Shown here: positions 1 to 5,671 of the stretch, one piece after another
How positions within the stretch are numbered: the stretch's first letter is position 1
Layout: the number at the start of each line of letters is the position of its first letter
Assembly: GCA_021160355.1 (NCBI GenBank)
Contig: JAGHCS010000144.1
Coordinates: 1 to 7,550 of the forward strand
DNA from: Candidatus Cloacimonadota bacterium
Lineage (GTDB): Bacteria; Cloacimonadota; Cloacimonadia; JGIOTU-2
Direction: 5' to 3'
DNA length: 7,550 bases
Made by a program: the position numbers and the translations under genes
Notes under the pieces: generated by a model
Told to the model about the DNA's origin: nothing
Seen by the model: the letters and a program-made list of their open reading frames with translations, nothing else
The model's database searches: none

Positions 1-140
1 GAGTAACTATACATGGTACCGAAAGTTGAGCAGCCTTAATTAAAAAGTAGACCGTAGCTACGCCTATAAGAGAGCGGTTTTTCTATACAATGTGTCCGGG
101 ATTAAATATTTTAGGTATAGCAAGTTTATTATGAACTGTA
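1..140. other. Non-coding leader of the window, no gene supported
   Basis: I find no convincing coding region here. One frame is open from the window edge to a TAA at 41-43 and could be the last codons of a gene that starts outside the window, but 13 codons give no recognisable protein. A short dyad (accg at 51-54 with cggt at 75-78) is followed by five T residues and might be a weak rightward terminator. The stem is too short and the loop too long to call it. The stretch ends where the hairpin repeat begins. Confidence 0.5.
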
Positions 141-188
141 AAAACACACCTCCCGGCTAAAGCCGTACTCCTCTTGATAGAGGAGAAA
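141..188 (+). repeat. Double-hairpin intergenic repeat, left copy
   Basis: The repeat begins AAAACACACC and contains two stem-loops. The first is cggct (154-158) with agccg (161-165) around AA. The second is ctcctct (168-174) with agaggag (179-185) around TGAT. A second copy in opposite orientation lies at 1583-1634 on the far side of the insertion sequence. It has the same order of parts but different, still self-complementary, stem bases. Such paired changes suggest that the fold is maintained. It may be a dispersed REP/MITE-like repeat of the host genome or an outer part of the mobile element; one window cannot decide. Confidence 0.6.
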
Positions 189-237
189 TGTACAACTCAC
201 GCATAGGTTACATTTTAAACCGGGCGCATAGGTAACA
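189..237 (+). repeat. IS left end with two transposase-binding-like motifs
   Basis: This is the terminal inverted repeat of the IS481-type element. It contains the outer motif GCATAGGTTACA (201-212) and the inner motif GCATAGGTAACA (226-237), 25 bp apart start to start, or about 2.4 helical turns. The span aligns with the inverted complement of 1532-1582: the tip, both motifs and an intervening TAAAC block are shared. Repeated motifs at a transposon end are normally transposase binding sites; that role is inferred. Confidence 0.7.
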
Positions 238-265
238 ACATTTGTCTTTTCTCATCAACAAAACT

Positions 266-307
266 AATCTTGAGACGGCATTTCGCACGAAATGCCGTCT
301 CAAGATT
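266..307 (-). terminator. Perfect long palindrome over the transposase stop, likely terminator
   Basis: Two 20-base arms (266-285 and 288-307) are exactly complementary around a central CA. Read leftwards, the direction of the transposase, the stem is followed by AG and four T residues, as in a short intrinsic terminator. The transposase TGA (302-300) lies inside the proximal arm, so the last codons are part of the hairpin. The likely role is to end the transposase transcript. By folding in either direction it could also block outside transcription from reading into the gene or sequester RNA. The absence of any mismatch in 20 bp is striking. Confidence 0.6.
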
Positions 308-1499
308 TTGAATGGTGTCTATTATTAGAACATCTTTTTTTCTGGCAATCATTTTTTTCAACTTTTCCTGAACGAAGATTCAGCTTAGCTATCGGTATAG
401 TGTAAAAATATACCTGCATTTTATCATCTTCTATCTCGCATAAACCAACTTCTTCTCTACGTAATAGCTCTGTTAAAAACCATCTCTTCCCAAGATAACT
501 TATATCACCATGAGGCTTTACCTTGCGTACTTCATCACATTCAGAATAATCGTGTCTCTTTATCCTGGCAGGATATTTTCTTGTACTTGATCGATATTGA
601 CTTGCCGGCGTCTGCTGCGAAAGTGCTTCATGGGGCCTCTCATTGTTATACTCATTACGAAATCTCTCAAAGAGTATTTGCTGTTCTGCTATATTACTTC
701 CTTTCTCGCTCAAGATCCATTCTTTCAATGTCTTATGCATACGCTCATGACGACCATTTTGTTCGGGATGACCCTTATCTATACGCTCAGGACGAATTCC
801 TAACTTGATCCAATGTATCGATAAACGACTTAAGCCAGCAAAACACGTTGATGAAAAAGGTGTTCCATTATCAGTGCGAATAGCTATCGGTAAACCATAT
901 TCGCGAAACACCCAGTCAATCCATAACCTCGTCTCGTCATAGTTCGGCGATAACAATCCATGACATAATAGTAAATAACGGCTATTGTTATCGCTCATCG
1001 TAAGCGGATAACAATATTTACCATCCCTCATCTTAAATTGACCCTTGTAATCTATGCTCCATACATCATTCGGCTCATCACAATTGATAAAAGGTTGACT
1101 ATATGGTTCTACTCGACGTCGACGCTTACGAGGTCGTACTAAACCTAAACGCTTCAACCAATAACCCGATGTGCCTGCCGAAGGAAAATTAATTCCCGGA
1201 TAAAATTGATTAAGCCAGTGTACCAACTTCTTCGGTCCCCAGCTAGGAAACCTTAATTTGGTCTGCTCCAATAGAAGTATGATCTCCGGTGATGTTTGAT
1301 TCGGATGATGTAATGCTGCTCTACTACGATCCTGTAAACCTGCTCTCCCATATCGCTTGAAACGAGCAATCCATTTATAGATCGTTTTCCTACTTACTGA
1401 ATAGATCTCTGATAACTCTTGAATGCTATTTTCTCGAGCTAACCAATCATCGATCATTTTTTCTCTTTCTTCCATTAGTGACACTTCTTTCCATGGCAT
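300..1499 (-). CDS. IS481-family transposase (DDE, rve integrase core)
   Basis: This 399-residue protein catalyses transposition of the surrounding element. The N-terminal part is a helix-turn-helix module (about residues 25-60, with SVSRKTIYKWIARFKRYG). A linker and basic patch follow (RPRKRRRR near 122-129), then an rve/integrase-core domain from about 145 to 300. The catalytic triad is readable: D150 in WSIDYKG, D210 in RTDNGTPF and the glutamate of NGRHERMHKTLK (E252). The motif GHPEQNGRHERMH is typical of IS481. Start choice: an upstream in-frame ATG at 1514 would add five residues, but its codons contain GGAGGT (1512-1507), which sits 7 bases before the ATG at 1499. The later start, giving the family's usual MPWKE beginning, is therefore preferred. 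The frame is intact. It is divergent from the TetR operon and unrelated to it functionally. Confidence 0.93.
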   Translation of the reverse strand: MPWKEVSLMEEREKMIDDWLARENSIQELSEIYSVSRKTIYKWIARFKRYGRAGLQDRSRAALHHPNQTSPEIILLLEQTKLRFPSWGPKKLVHWLNQFYPGINFPSAGTSGYWLKRLGLVRPRKRRRRVEPYSQPFINCDEPNDVWSIDYKGQFKMRDGKYCYPLTMSDNNSRYLLLCHGLLSPNYDETRLWIDWVFREYGLPIAIRTDNGTPFSSTCFAGLSRLSIHWIKLGIRPERIDKGHPEQNGRHERMHKTLKEWILSEKGSNIAEQQILFERFRNEYNNERPHEALSQQTPASQYRSSTRKYPARIKRHDYSECDEVRKVKPHGDISYLGKRWFLTELLRREEVGLCEIEDDKMQVYFYTIPIAKLNLRSGKVEKNDCQKKRCSNNRHHSKS

Positions 1500-1506
1500 A
1501 GCGCGT

Positions 1507-1512
1507 ACCTCC
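1507..1512 (-). promoter_or_regulatory. Ribosome binding site deciding the transposase start
   Basis: GGAGGT on the minus strand lies 7 bases upstream of the ATG at 1499. The alternative in-frame ATG at 1514 has no such sequence before it and would make these bases coding. Confidence 0.75.
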
Positions 1513-1519
1513 ATGCCAT

Positions 1520-1548
1520 AATTTATTCTCGTGTCACCTATGTCCCAA
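1520..1548 (-). promoter_or_regulatory. Candidate transposase promoter inside the IS right end
   Basis: On the minus strand, TTGGGA (1548-1543) and TAAATT (1525-1520) are separated by 17 bases and precede the transposase start by about 20 bases. The match to a sigma-70 promoter is moderate. The -35 and spacer overlap the inner transposase-binding-like motif (1544-1532), so transposase bound to its own end could repress this promoter. This is inferred from position only. Confidence 0.35.
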
Positions 1549-1582
1549 GTTTATTCTGTTACCCATGCGCCAGGTTTGTACC
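1532..1582 (-). repeat. IS right end with two transposase-binding-like motifs
   Basis: Read inwards on the minus strand it runs GGTACAAACC, then GCGCATGGGTAACA (1570-1557), a TAAAC block and GACATAGGTGACA (1544-1532). This mirrors the left end at 189-237 with scattered mismatches and a roughly 2-base length difference near the tip. Confidence 0.7.
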
Positions 1583-1634
1583 GATTTTCCCCTCTAAAAA
1601 GAGGGGTGATTCCGGTAGGAATCGGGGTGTGTTT
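1583..1634 (-). repeat. Double-hairpin intergenic repeat, right copy, inverted
   Basis: Read on the minus strand it starts AAACACACCCC. It contains a stem-loop gattcc/ggaatc (1608-1613 with 1618-1623, loop GGTA) and a second, cccctct/agagggg (1589-1595 with 1600-1606, loop AAAA), then GGGGAAAATC up to the IS tip. The order and spacing match the copy at 141-188 while the stem bases differ in a pairing-preserving way. Its orientation is opposite to the left copy, so simple insertion of the IS into one repeat does not explain the pair. Confidence 0.6.
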
Positions 1635-1652
1635 ATTTAGCATAACATTAAT

Positions 1653-1690
1653 AACCATTGCGAAGGTGTCCTTCGTCAACCATTCGCAAA
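1653..1690. repeat. Hairpin-forming stretch with two alternative stems
   Basis: A long imperfect stem pairs ttgcgaaggt (1658-1667) with acc-ttcgcaa (1679-1681 and 1683-1689, one bulged A). A short competing stem pairs cgaagg (1661-1666) with ccttcg (1670-1675) around TGT. The two share bases 1661-1666, so they exclude one another. The stretch lies upstream of the tetR-type promoter, so it is not in that transcript unless a further upstream promoter exists. No T-run follows in either direction, so it is not called a terminator. It may be another dispersed hairpin repeat. Confidence 0.45.
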
Positions 1691-1693
1691 GTT

Positions 1694-1742
1694 CAAAAAA
1701 AATTAATTAAAATTTGACAAACAAAATATTTCTTATAAAAAA
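1694..1742 (+). promoter_or_regulatory. Promoter of the TetR-ABC operon with A-rich upstream tract
   Basis: A consensus -35, TTGACA, is at 1714-1719. Downstream lies an A/T-rich run from which a -10 can be chosen: TAAAAA at 1736-1741 with a 16-base spacer, or TATAAA at 1734-1739 with a shorter 14-base spacer. An A/T-only tract (about 1694-1713) sits immediately upstream of the -35 and could act as an UP element. The operator palindrome begins directly after the -10. No other promoter is obvious inside the operon, so this probably drives all six genes. Confidence 0.6.
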
Positions 1743-1744
1743 TA

Positions 1745-1759
1745 GACCGACGGTCGGTC
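1745..1759. promoter_or_regulatory. TetR-type operator, perfect palindrome GACCGACGGTCGGTC
   Basis: Two 7-base arms, GACCGAC (1745-1751) and GTCGGTC (1753-1759), are exact reverse complements around a central G. It is GC-rich within a very AT-rich promoter region, lies between the -10 and the start codon of a TetR-family gene, and resembles GACCGAC/GTCGGTC sites used by many TetR-family repressors. Binding here would block transcription initiation of the repressor gene and everything downstream, giving negative autoregulation. The protein-site pairing is inferred from position. Confidence 0.82.
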
Positions 1760-1781
1760 AAAAATAATTGAAAGGTGCAGC

Positions 1782-2471
1782 ATGGCTCGAATCGTAAAGA
1801 AACATGAAGCTCGAAAAAATGAGATCCTCGATGTAGCTCAGAACCTGTTCTACACGCAGGGCTTTGATCAAACTTCGATCAACCAGATCATTGATCAGGT
1901 GGGCATTGCCAAAGGTACAATTTACCATTATTTCAAATCCAAATATGAACTACTGGATGCAGTTGTTGAACGGTTAATTAAACAAATGAAAGATGCTATC
2001 CAACCAATACTCACAAACGAGGAACTCAGTGCAATTGATAAATTTAATATGACTTTCAAAATTATCGGACAGATGAAATTCGAAAGAAAAGAGTTCATGC
2101 TCGAACTTTTACGTGTGATGAATAGAGATGAAAATGTCATATTGCATCAGAAGATGGTCACGCGATCCATTGATTATATTGCTCCCATACTTGCTCAAAT
2201 AATCAAAGAAGGAATACAGGAAAACTCTTTAAACTGTGAGTATCCTGATGAGGTTGCAACATATATACTTGGACTTTCGGGATATATGAATAGATATTTT
2301 ACAAAGATAATTATAGAAATCCAAGAGGGAAGAGAGGATATAGAGGTTTATATGATTCAACTCAAAGGACTTGAAAGGGTGATCGAAAGGATGATCGGCG
2401 CTGAAAGAGAAACACTTTCGCTTGCGGATGAAACATTAGTCCGAAAATTTTTTACTGATCAGGAGGATTAA
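1782..2471 (+). CDS. TetR/AcrR-family transcriptional repressor, first gene of operon
   Basis: A 229-residue DNA-binding regulator that most likely represses its own operon and is released by a small hydrophobic ligand. The N-terminal TetR domain (about residues 10-60) is clear: an ILDVAQNLFYTQGFDQTSINQI helix pair, then the recognition-helix segment VGIAKGTIYHYFKSKYEL (40-57). The all-helical C-terminal part (about 65-229) is the usual ligand and dimer domain and is too divergent to name a ligand. The start ATG has GAAAGG about 6-8 bases upstream. The gene ends at TAA 2469-2471, which touches the ATG of the ATPase gene, so regulator and transporter are co-transcribed. The palindrome at 1745-1759 is its probable operator. 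Length is normal for the family. Confidence 0.93.
   Translation: MARIVKKHEARKNEILDVAQNLFYTQGFDQTSINQIIDQVGIAKGTIYHYFKSKYELLDAVVERLIKQMKDAIQPILTNEELSAIDKFNMTFKIIGQMKFERKEFMLELLRVMNRDENVILHQKMVTRSIDYIAPILAQIIKEGIQENSLNCEYPDEVATYILGLSGYMNRYFTKIIIEIQEGREDIEVYMIQLKGLERVIERMIGAERETLSLADETLVRKFFTDQED
2461..2466 (+). promoter_or_regulatory. Strong ribosome binding site inside the tetR-type gene end
   Basis: AGGAGG lies 5 bases before the ATPase ATG at 2472, within the last codons of the regulator. It fixes the ATPase start and would give efficient translation of the second gene. Confidence 0.75.
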
Positions 2472-3176
2472 ATGCCGTTACTCGAATTACAAGGCGTTAT
2501 CAAAAACTACATGAAAGGTGAGCAGATTATACCTGCACTCCGGGGTGTGGATCTCAGTATTGAAAAGGGAGATTTTTTATCGATTGTTGGTCCATCTGGA
2601 AGCGGAAAATCAACACTGCTGAATATCATAGGATGTATCGACACTCCCACGGAAGGTAAGGTGCTGTATAACGGAGATGATCTTACAATTCTTTCAGATA
2701 AGGAGAAAACCTTTTACCGTAAAGAGAATATCTCTTTCATTTTTCAGTCCTTCAACCTTATCCCTGTGCTTACTGTCCGAGAGAACGTCGAACTTCCTCT
2801 CATCATAGAGAAAAAATTCAGTAAAACTGAAATCTTTGAAAAGGTCACGAAGATCATCGAGATCGTTGGTTTGGAGGACATGGCTGAGCGCTTCCCACGA
2901 GAACTTTCAGGTGGACAGGAACAGCGTGTGGCTATTGCTCGTGCACTGGTGAAAAATCCTCTTGTTGTCCTCGCTGATGAACCAACCGCGAATCTTGATT
3001 CAGAGATGTCCGAAGATATTATCTCGGTTATGCAGAAAATGAACGAGGAAATCCACACTACATTTATCTTCTCTACTCATGACCCGCTTGTGCAGAAACA
3101 TGCAAAACGCGTGATCATTTTGCGGGATGGCATGATCGCATCGGACGAAAGGAAGAACCATGGAAACGCTCAGTAA
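2472..3176 (+). CDS. ABC transporter ATPase, LolD/MacB type
   Basis: This 234-residue cytoplasmic nucleotide-binding subunit hydrolyses ATP to drive the two permeases encoded next. All motifs are present: Walker A GPSGSGKST (40-48), Q-loop glutamine in IFQSFNLIP (Q92), signature LSGGQEQR (145-152), Walker B VVLADEP (165-171) with catalytic E170, D-loop NLD (174-176) and switch histidine H203 in FSTHD. The SFNLIPVLTVRENVELPL segment after the Q-loop is typical of the LolD/MacB/FtsE group, which works with FtsX-fold permeases. The signature has E where QQR is common, a mild variation. The 3' end overlaps the next gene by 17 bp. Family assignment is firm; the substrate is set by the permeases and is unknown. 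Confidence 0.95.
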   Translation: MPLLELQGVIKNYMKGEQIIPALRGVDLSIEKGDFLSIVGPSGSGKSTLLNIIGCIDTPTEGKVLYNGDDLTILSDKEKTFYRKENISFIFQSFNLIPVLTVRENVELPLIIEKKFSKTEIFEKVTKIIEIVGLEDMAERFPRELSGGQEQRVAIARALVKNPLVVLADEPTANLDSEMSEDIISVMQKMNEEIHTTFIFSTHDPLVQKHAKRVIILRDGMIASDERKNHGNAQ

Positions 3177-4410
3177 GATAGCATGGCGCAATGTGCGAAG
3201 GAACAAACGCAGAACTTTTCTTTCTGCGCTGGTGATTTCTGTGGGACTTTCTATATATATCATGATGAATTCTGTGATGACCGGCATGGATCGTGCGAAT
3301 ATTGATAGTCTCATCGAACTCAGTACCTCTTCGATAAAGATATCTACGAAGCAATATGCTGAAGATAAAGAATCGCTTCCTCTCAAATACGGCATTCCCA
3401 ACCCGGATGAAGTGATTGCCTATATACAAGATCAGGAACATGTTGTTGGAGCGACACCGAGAACGCATTTTCTCGGGCAGCTTTCCAACTGGGAAGACAC
3501 AATGCCCATTATTGGTCAGGTTGTAGATATCGAAAAGGATCGGAAGGTCTTTAATTTGGATAAGTACATTATTGGTGAGTATTTTACCGGTACAGAGGAG
3601 AATGAGATCATGCTTGGAAAAGATCTTGCTGATGAAATGGGTGTTGGTGCCGGTGAGTATATCACACTTTATGCACTCACAAAATATGAGAGTAGGAATG
3701 CTGATGAATTTTACATTGTCGGGCTGCTCAATACGACCGATCCAAGTATCAATCTTAATACAGCTTTGATAAGCTATCAGACTGCGAATAATTTTCTCGA
3801 TCTTGAGAATCTTGTTACAGAGATCGATGTTGCGGTAGATAGGAGAGTTAATTACAGCCAGTTTACGAAGGATGTGAATGAACTTGCACAAAAAATAGAA
3901 CTCGAATTTCCTGCTTTGCAGGTTATAACTTTTGAGGAACTTGCAAGTGCTTTTCTTGGTATCACAGAGCAAAAAAAAGCATTCGGTTCAATCATTATGC
4001 TGATCATACTTGCCATTGCTGCTGTAGGGATTTTTAACTCTGTGTTGATGAGTGTATACGAAAGGATCAGAGAAATCGGGGTGCTTCGTGCCCAGGGATT
4101 GAAAAGAAAAGAAATTGTGACTCTTTTCATTTGGGAAGGTTTTTTTATCGGCTTTTTGGGAAGTGTCATGGGGGTAGTTCTCGGTTGTGGTGCCAATCTC
4201 TATTTGGTTATTAAGGGCATTCCTTTGGATAAATTCGTTGGCTTTCAGAATAGTGGAATTCCATACTGGGGAACATTGTATGGAGAATGGAATGTTGGTA
4301 CAATAATCTTTGCATTCTGTTTCGGTTTGATAGTTGCACTCGCTGCAAGTTATCTTCCTTCAAGAATAGCTTCTAAGATGGAAGTAACAAAAGCTTTGCG
4401 GTTCGTGTAA
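3160..4410 (+). CDS. FtsX-fold ABC permease 1 (LolC/LolE/MacB-like)
   Basis: A 416-residue inner-membrane permease. Topology: a short basic cytoplasmic N-terminus (IAWRNVRRNKRRTF, 7-20), TM1 (about 20-42), a large periplasmic MacB-PCD-type domain (about 43-274), then TM2 (275-298), TM3 (322-350) and TM4 (378-400). The cytoplasmic loop after TM2 carries ERIREIGVLRAQG (301-313), the coupling motif that contacts the ATPase. The C-terminus has the family's LPSRIASKMEVTKALR pattern. It starts inside the end of the ATPase gene, with AAAGGAAG about 5-12 bases before the ATG, so translation is probably coupled. It should pair with permease 2 in a LolCDE-like heteromeric complex. There is no fused ATPase as in classical MacB. 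Substrate unknown. Confidence 0.93.
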   Translation: METLSKIAWRNVRRNKRRTFLSALVISVGLSIYIMMNSVMTGMDRANIDSLIELSTSSIKISTKQYAEDKESLPLKYGIPNPDEVIAYIQDQEHVVGATPRTHFLGQLSNWEDTMPIIGQVVDIEKDRKVFNLDKYIIGEYFTGTEENEIMLGKDLADEMGVGAGEYITLYALTKYESRNADEFYIVGLLNTTDPSINLNTALISYQTANNFLDLENLVTEIDVAVDRRVNYSQFTKDVNELAQKIELEFPALQVITFEELASAFLGITEQKKAFGSIIMLIILAIAAVGIFNSVLMSVYERIREIGVLRAQGLKRKEIVTLFIWEGFFIGFLGSVMGVVLGCGANLYLVIKGIPLDKFVGFQNSGIPYWGTLYGEWNVGTIIFAFCFGLIVALAASYLPSRIASKMEVTKALRFV

Positions 4411-4419
4411 GGAGTTATT

Positions 4420-5658
4420 ATGTCATTCATACAGAAATTTGCGATAAGAAATGTTGGAAGAAATAAGCGACGCTCAATGTTGGCAGTTATTTCAGTCACA
4501 CTCTCCATCTTGTTAATTGTCTTTCTTCAGGGTTTGATCGGGGGCTTCCTCGATAACCTTGTGCATAACTATACTAAAAATGAAACCGGTCATATCAGAA
4601 TAGCTACAAAGGGATTTGAAGAGAAAGTAAAATTTTTTCCTGTAACGGAGAATATCAAAAATCCTCAGCAGATCATAGAAGATATAAGAAATGATGAATC
4701 TATTAATAAAAAAATTAAATCGATAAGCCAGCGGATAACCTTTGGAGTATTGCTGACGAATGAAGGGAACAATAAACAAGCACTCGCCTACGCAGGTGAT
4801 CCTGAAATAGAAAAGAACCTCCTGATGCTCAATAATTCTATTCTTCCCGGTGGAAGATATCTCGAAGCTGGAAGCGAAGCAATCGTAGGAAAGATTCTTG
4901 CAGACGATCTTGGGTACAAGCTTGGCGATGAGATAAGTGTTATGACCCAGGGCAGTGATTACGCACTTCATCTTAAGAAATTCACTATCGTGGGACTCTT
5001 TGATACTGGATTAAGAATGTATGATGAGAGAATATTCCAGATACCTCTTTCCAGTGCCCAGGAATTGCTTCGAATGCCCGGTCAGGCACAACAGATCGTA
5101 ATCATGCTCAATAACTATCATCATTCGAAAAGAATAGCTCAAGAAATAGCATCAAAATTAGAAACCTATGATGTTGTGGTCTCATCCTGGAAAGAGGTTG
5201 GTGGCTATGCCATGTGGGTGGATATGGCAAATCAGATCTATAACTGGATCTATATTGTCATTGCTTTTCTCGGAGCATTCATTATCGCAAACATTATGAT
5301 GATGGTTGTATTAGAACGAAGAAGGGAAATTGGCATCATCAAATCAATGGGATTCACGAATGGACAGGTACTCTCAATGTTCGTAAGTGAAGGTATGCTG
5401 CTTGGTTTTGTGGGTAGTATTGTCGGTGCGTTTGTCGGGCTGGGAATTGTTACATTCCTCCATTTTCATGGTATTGATTTCTCCAAAATGATGGGTGGCA
5501 TAGAATTTCCTATGAGTAATATCATATATCTGAGAGTGAATTTTCTCAGTCTGTTAATAGCGATCCTCCTGGGAACTCTGGTTTCGACCATTGTTTCATT
5601 CTTTCCCTCAAGAAGAGCGGAAAAAATGAAGATTGTGGATTCTTTGAAAAGTGTATAA
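4420..5658 (+). CDS. FtsX-fold ABC permease 2 (LolC/LolE/MacB-like)
   Basis: The second inner-membrane permease has 412 residues and the same plan: basic N-terminus (FAIRNVGRNKRRSM, 7-20), TM1 (19-43), periplasmic domain (about 44-272), TM2 (273-298), TM3 (320-347) and TM4 (374-396). The coupling motif is LERRREIGIIKSMGF (298-312), and FPSRRAEKMKIVDSLK closes the protein. It is clearly homologous to permease 1 at N-terminus, coupling loop and C-terminus but differs strongly in the periplasmic domain. This fits two specialised halves, as in LolC/LolE, rather than a homodimer. GGAG lies 5 bases before the ATG, and only 9 bases separate it from permease 1. Substrate not readable. Confidence 0.92.
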   Translation: MSFIQKFAIRNVGRNKRRSMLAVISVTLSILLIVFLQGLIGGFLDNLVHNYTKNETGHIRIATKGFEEKVKFFPVTENIKNPQQIIEDIRNDESINKKIKSISQRITFGVLLTNEGNNKQALAYAGDPEIEKNLLMLNNSILPGGRYLEAGSEAIVGKILADDLGYKLGDEISVMTQGSDYALHLKKFTIVGLFDTGLRMYDERIFQIPLSSAQELLRMPGQAQQIVIMLNNYHHSKRIAQEIASKLETYDVVVSSWKEVGGYAMWVDMANQIYNWIYIVIAFLGAFIIANIMMMVVLERRREIGIIKSMGFTNGQVLSMFVSEGMLLGFVGSIVGAFVGLGIVTFLHFHGIDFSKMMGGIEFPMSNIIYLRVNFLSLLIAILLGTLVSTIVSFFPSRRAEKMKIVDSLKSV

Positions 5659-5671
5659 TAAAGGAGCTATC

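Larger units (their letters stand above)
189..1582 (-). mobile_element. IS481-family insertion sequence, apparently complete
   Basis: The element of about 1.4 kb carries a single intact transposase gene read leftwards, framed by related imperfect inverted ends. The left end starts TGTACAAC at 189, and the right end read inwards starts GGTACAAACC at 1582. Each end holds two spaced copies of a GCATAGGTnACA-type motif. Size, one-ORF organisation and TGT-like tip fit the IS481 family. Exact boundaries are uncertain by a few bases because the palindrome GTAC (190-193 and 1578-1581) sits at both tips and could be part of the element or a 4-bp target duplication. The transposase frame is open throughout, so the copy may still be active. 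Confidence 0.8.

Noticed and set aside
51..82. Possible rightward intrinsic terminator (accg...cggt followed by five T)
   Set aside because: The stem is only about 4-5 bp with a loop near 20 bases, too weak to call without knowing the upstream gene.
141..188. CRISPR-like or tandem repeat array around the hairpin sequences
   Set aside because: There are only two copies, inverted relative to one another and separated by the IS. There are no regular spacers.
292..303. ATGCCGTCTCAA in the palindrome resembles the Neisseria DNA uptake sequence, which also often forms inverted-repeat terminators
   Set aside because: It differs at one of 12 bases in the core, occurs only in this palindrome within the window, and nothing else suggests Neisseria. 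The match is probably chance.
581..808. Plus-strand small open frames inside the transposase gene
   Set aside because: They lie antisense to the catalytic core of an intact transposase, and their translations show no protein features.
1583..1781. Idea that the IS supplies an outward promoter for the TetR operon
   Set aside because: The operon has its own -35/-10 at 1714-1742, about 130 bp from the IS tip. I see no convincing outward -35 at the right end.
3000..3401. Minus-strand open frame of 133 codons opposite the ATPase/permease junction
   Set aside because: It is antisense to two well-supported genes and shows no motif; a shadow frame.
3115..3972. Long minus-strand open frame (285 codons) antisense to permease 1
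   Set aside because: It lies wholly opposite the end of the ATPase gene and permease 1, both of which have clear family motifs. Its translation has a low-complexity, shadow-like composition and no recognisable domain.
4513..4971. Minus-strand open frame of 152 codons opposite permease 2
   Set aside because: The permease reading frame is continuous and motif-supported on the plus strand. The antisense translation resembles no family.
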